A DNA stretch of 8,000 bases. Source: Armatimonadota bacterium (GTDB lineage Bacteria > Armatimonadota > Fimbriimonadia > Fimbriimonadales > ATM1). How positions within the stretch are numbered: position 1 is the first letter of the stretch; each line of letters opens with the position of its first letter. The translations under genes were made by a program, and so were the position numbers. The notes under the pieces are model-generated. The model saw nothing but the letters and a program-made list of their open reading frames with translations, did not search any database and was not told the origin of the DNA. The stretch spans positions 1-8,000 of the forward strand of contig JACDEQ010000089.1 in the NCBI GenBank assembly GCA_013816225.1, read 5' to 3'. Positions 5,578 through 8,000 of this stretch are shown piece by piece.

Positions 5578-6924
5578 GTGGCTGAGACGAGAGTAACGGT
5601 CGTAGGCGGAGGCTTCGCGGGTTGTGAAGCCGCCTGGGCAGCCGCCAACTTAGGTGTAAGTGTGCGGCTCTTCGAAATGCGGCCTGCGAAGGAGACACCT
5701 GCCCACAAGACCGACAAGCTGGCCGAACTCGTCTGCTCGAACAGCTTCAAATCCTTGAACCCCGATTCGCCCGCCGGGCAGCTTAAAGCCGAAATGGAGG
5801 CGCTCGGGTCGCTCATGATTCCCACAGCCAAGAAGCACTCGGTTCCCGGCGGCGAGGCGCTCGCGGTGGACCGAGATGCGTTCGCGGACGAAATGACGGA
5901 GCGAATAACCACCCACCCCCTGATCGAGGTCGTTCGCGAAGAGTGGCCGCCAGGCGACATCGAACATCCGACCATTATCGCAACCGGCCCACTGACCTCG
6001 GAAAGGCTTTCCGAGTGGATCGCCAAGCTCGCCGGCCGCGAGCATCTCTATTTCTATGACGCCGTCAGCCCGACCGTCGACGCCTCCACGATCGACATGG
6101 CGCAGGCGTGGGAACAGAGCCGCTATGACAAGGGCGACGCCGCCTATATCAACTGCCCGATGGACACGGAGCAGTACGACGCGTTCGTCGACTCACTGCT
6201 CGCCGCCGAGCAGGCACCCCTGCACGGTTTCGAGAAAGGCAAGTATTTCGAAGGCTGCATGCCGATCGAGGAGATCGCGCAACGGGGGCGCGAATCTTTG
6301 CGGTTCGGCAACTTCAAGCCGGTCGGCCTCACCAACGCACACACCCGCGAACGGGCGTATGCGGTGCTCCAGCTGCGGCCCGAAAACCGCGAGAAGACCC
6401 TCTACTCGATGGTCGCTTGTCAGAACCGAATGCGCTGGGGCGAGCAGAAGCGGGTGTTTCAACTGGTTCCCGGCCTGCAGAATGCCGAGTTTGTTCGCTA
6501 CGGGGTTATCCATCGAAACACCTACCTCGATTCACCCAGGCTTATCGGGCAGGATTGCCGGGCGCTCGACGGCAAGCCGCTGTTCTTCGCCGGCCAGATC
6601 ACTGGGGTGGAAGGATACGTCGAGAGCGGCGCGATCGGCGTATTGGCGGGGATCAATGCTGCGCGCATTGTGCGAGGCTTAGAGGTTTTGATGCCGCCCC
6701 GGCCTTGTGCCTACGGCTGCCTAACCTCGCATATTACGAACGCCGAATCACCCGAGTTCTCGCCGATGAACATCAACTGGGGTCTCTTCCCCGACCCCGA
6801 GCCGCCTATCAAAGACAAGGGCGCCAGGCGCTCGGCGAAGCTGGAGAACGCTCGAAAGGCGTTCAAGAATTGGCTCGGCGAATTTTCTCTGAACCCTGAG
6901 CGCGTAACCGCACACTCATCCTAA
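5578..6924 (+). CDS. trmFO: tRNA m5U54 methyltransferase, folate/FAD type (TrmFO)
   Basis: TrmFO makes 5-methyluridine at position 54 in the T-loop of tRNAs, taking the carbon from methylenetetrahydrofolate and electrons through FAD. The 448-residue product has the full family signature: an N-terminal FAD-binding VVGGGFAGCEAA (8-19), LVCSNSFKSLNPDSPAGQLK (51-70) with the conserved Cys53, FEGCMPIEEIAQRG (224-237) with Cys227 as the second conserved cysteine, WGEQKRVFQLVPGLQNAEFV (287-306), and a second FAD-contact region FFAGQITGVEGYVES (336-350), then FSPMNINWGLFP (394-405) near the end. Length is usual for the family. GTG 5578 is the start: an in-frame TAA lies 12 nt upstream and the next in-frame start would remove the FAD-binding loop. 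The second sigma gene follows after 18 bp in the same frame and is probably co-transcribed, although it has no known link to tRNA modification. Confidence 0.96.
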   Translation: MAETRVTVVGGGFAGCEAAWAAANLGVSVRLFEMRPAKETPAHKTDKLAELVCSNSFKSLNPDSPAGQLKAEMEALGSLMIPTAKKHSVPGGEALAVDRDAFADEMTERITTHPLIEVVREEWPPGDIEHPTIIATGPLTSERLSEWIAKLAGREHLYFYDAVSPTVDASTIDMAQAWEQSRYDKGDAAYINCPMDTEQYDAFVDSLLAAEQAPLHGFEKGKYFEGCMPIEEIAQRGRESLRFGNFKPVGLTNAHTRERAYAVLQLRPENREKTLYSMVACQNRMRWGEQKRVFQLVPGLQNAEFVRYGVIHRNTYLDSPRLIGQDCRALDGKPLFFAGQITGVEGYVESGAIGVLAGINAARIVRGLEVLMPPRPCAYGCLTSHITNAESPEFSPMNINWGLFPDPEPPIKDKGARRSAKLENARKAFKNWLGEFSLNPERVTAHSS

Positions 6925-6942
6925 CAGGCGAAGCCGAAAACT

Positions 6943-7455
6943 ATGGATCACGTTGCGGAACGGGCGGCCCGAGGCGACCGAGAGGCTCTTGCGAAGGTAG
7001 TCACCGAGCACTATTCGGGCGTCTTCCGCTTTTGCTCGCGCCTCCTCGATGCCCAACGGGCGGAAGATGCCGCCCAGGAGACCTTTCTTCGCGCAGGAAA
7101 GCTGATCCAGAGCTTCAGGCACGAATCCGCAATAAGAACATGGCTTTTCGGAATCGCACTCAACGTTTGCCGAAACGAGCGAAGAAAAATGAAACCGACA
7201 CTACCCCTGCAAGACTGGGACCATGCACCGAGTACGCCCGACAAGAGCGTCATCGCGGCGCATCTGCTGAGAGAAGCGATGGCGCAACTGGATGCGGACC
7301 ACCGCGACGTGGTTGTCCTACACGAGATGGAGGGTCTCACCTACGACGAATGCGCCCAGGCCCTGGGCATTCCCATCGGGACGGTCAAGAGCCGCCTGCA
7401 CTACGCATTTGTTCGACTCAGAGAACTATTGAGAGACCGGGGGACAGCACGATGA
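6943..7455 (+). CDS. ECF-family RNA polymerase sigma factor (right module)
   Basis: This 170-residue protein has an ECF layout. Region 2 is at about 21-82 (TEHYSGVFRFCSRLL, the core-binding RAEDAAQETFLRA, then IRTWLFGIALNVCRNERRK). Region 4 is at about 107-162 (LLREAMAQLDADHRDVVVLHEMEGLTYDE with the helix-turn-helix ALGIPIGTVKSRLHYAFVRLRELL). Compared with the left sigma it is a more canonical ECF protein in both regions, and the two share little beyond family motifs. ATG 6943 follows the trmFO stop by 18 nt with no recognisable Shine-Dalgarno, so translation may depend on ribosomes arriving from trmFO. Its stop overlaps the start of the membrane anti-sigma gene (ATGA at 7452-7455), the typical arrangement of a sigma/anti-sigma pair. 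The inducing signal is not evident from the sequence. Confidence 0.95.
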   Translation: MDHVAERAARGDREALAKVVTEHYSGVFRFCSRLLDAQRAEDAAQETFLRAGKLIQSFRHESAIRTWLFGIALNVCRNERRKMKPTLPLQDWDHAPSTPDKSVIAAHLLREAMAQLDADHRDVVVLHEMEGLTYDECAQALGIPIGTVKSRLHYAFVRLRELLRDRGTAR

Positions 7456-8000
7456 GCGCACAAGACGTCAGAGAAGATTTGAAGGCCTATTTGGACGGCG
7501 AGTTGGCGGAAGATCGAGCCGCCGAGGTGCGCCGCGCGATCGAAGAGGACTCGTCCCTTCTCGGGCAAGCCGAGTTCCTGCAACGGATCGGGTCGAGTCT
7601 GCAAAGCATGAACATGGGTCCAGAGCCAACAGGCGGCGAGGTCGCAAGGACCGTCTCCCTTACTCCGAAGAGACGATGGCTGAGCGCCCCCCTCGGCATC
7701 GCTGCGGCCGTCGCGTGCTTGCTGATCGGCATTGTGGTCGTTCGAGGTTTGAACCGCATGATAGTCAAAAGGATCAGCTTCTCCACATGGAGTGAAGAGA
7801 CGGCGCCCGATTCGGTGGCGCCAGCCGACCTCAAGGAAGGGCAGGCTCCGACTGGCTTAGAGCGGCAGACCTTAAAATCCAAAGACGAAGGTATCAGGCC
7901 GTCAATGCCGGCTGCTGCGGAATCGTTGGATCGCGCCGTCGTCCGCACCGGAACGCTATCGCTGAGGGTCGCCAACCTGGAACAGTCCGAAGGCAAGATC
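7452..8000 (+). CDS. Membrane anti-sigma factor, DUF4349-like, 3' end missing
   Basis: The gene starts at ATG 7452, overlapping the sigma stop by 4 bp, and runs out of the window after 183 codons. Residues 1-55 are a predicted helical cytoplasmic head beginning SAQDVREDLKAYLDGELAED, the layout of anti-sigma N-termini ('L-x-x-Y-L-D-G-E-L'), but without the His/Cys residues of the zinc-binding ZAS type. One transmembrane helix spans about 78-98 (SAPLGIAAAVACLLIGIVVV). The outer part has a low-complexity linker (about 110-158) followed by DRAVVRTGTLSLRVANLEQ (160-178), which resembles the first strand of DUF4349, a domain often found on anti-sigma membrane proteins; most of that domain lies beyond the window. 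It probably holds the right sigma factor at the membrane until a signal arrives. GGGGGA about 8 nt upstream could serve as a weak ribosome site. The anti-sigma role is well supported by context, the DUF4349 call less so. Confidence 0.85.
   Translation, partial: MSAQDVREDLKAYLDGELAEDRAAEVRRAIEEDSSLLGQAEFLQRIGSSLQSMNMGPEPTGGEVARTVSLTPKRRWLSAPLGIAAAVACLLIGIVVVRGLNRMIVKRISFSTWSEETAPDSVAPADLKEGQAPTGLERQTLKSKDEGIRPSMPAAAESLDRAVVRTGTLSLRVANLEQSEGKI

Noticed and set aside
5570..5596. Eight-codon ATG frame overlapping the trmFO start, as a leader peptide
   Set aside because: Its ATG starts inside the -10 hexamer, upstream of the expected transcription start, and it has no ribosome site. The overlap with GTG 5578 is out of frame and looks accidental.
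6056..6682. A 208-codon open frame within trmFO in another plus-strand frame
   Set aside because: TrmFO motifs run through the whole interval in its own frame. The alternative product is Arg/Ser/Pro-rich and shows no recognisable feature.
7487..7996. A 169-codon minus-strand frame opposite the anti-sigma gene
   Set aside because: The plus strand has the ATGA overlap with sigma, a head, a membrane helix and a DUF4349-like start; the minus-strand product shows no coherent features.

Overview
This is a bacterial chromosomal window of moderately high GC (roughly 55-60 % by eye, not computed). It is gene-dense, with two housekeeping genes between two ECF sigma factor modules that point outward. 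I saw no transposase, integrase, phage gene, CRISPR array, rRNA or tRNA. No gene here fixes the taxonomy. TrmFO (the folate/FAD tRNA methyltransferase), a DUF4349-type anti-sigma protein, a FecR/PDZ/TPR giant and a secreted beta-propeller-like protein together fit a lineage such as Armatimonadota/Fimbriimonadia, but that is a low-confidence guess.

Layout. Positions 1-4138 are on the minus strand and read right to left: an ECF sigma factor (4138-3542), then a 1,075-residue membrane protein with FecR, PDZ and about 16 TPR units (3555-328, overlapping the sigma gene by 14 bp), then the 5' end of a secreted protein with a PD40/TolB-like start (264 to beyond position 1). Positions 4139-4367 form a divergent promoter region. 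Positions 4368-8000 are on the plus strand: an Mrp/ApbC-type Fe-S carrier ATPase (4368-5450), a 127-bp gap with a strong stem-loop, trmFO (5578-6924), a second ECF sigma factor (6943-7455) and its membrane anti-sigma partner (7452 to beyond 8000, ATGA overlap).

How the genes work together (inference). Each sigma factor overlaps a downstream gene for a single-pass membrane protein, the usual arrangement for a sigma/anti-sigma pair. The left pair is the more unusual: the membrane partner has no cysteine at all, so it is not a zinc-type anti-sigma. It carries FecR, PDZ and a long TPR scaffold on one polypeptide. The right pair ends in what looks like the beginning of DUF4349. The middle genes serve Fe-S cluster delivery (Mrp) and m5U54 formation in tRNA (TrmFO).

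The best non-coding signal is at the starts of mrp and trmFO. Both can begin at GTG, neither has a Shine-Dalgarno sequence, and both have a good -10 hexamer (TACAAT, TAAAAT) 6-7 nt before the GTG. This suggests leaderless transcripts. The FecR/PDZ/TPR gene and the PD40-like gene, in contrast, have strong Shine-Dalgarno sequences.
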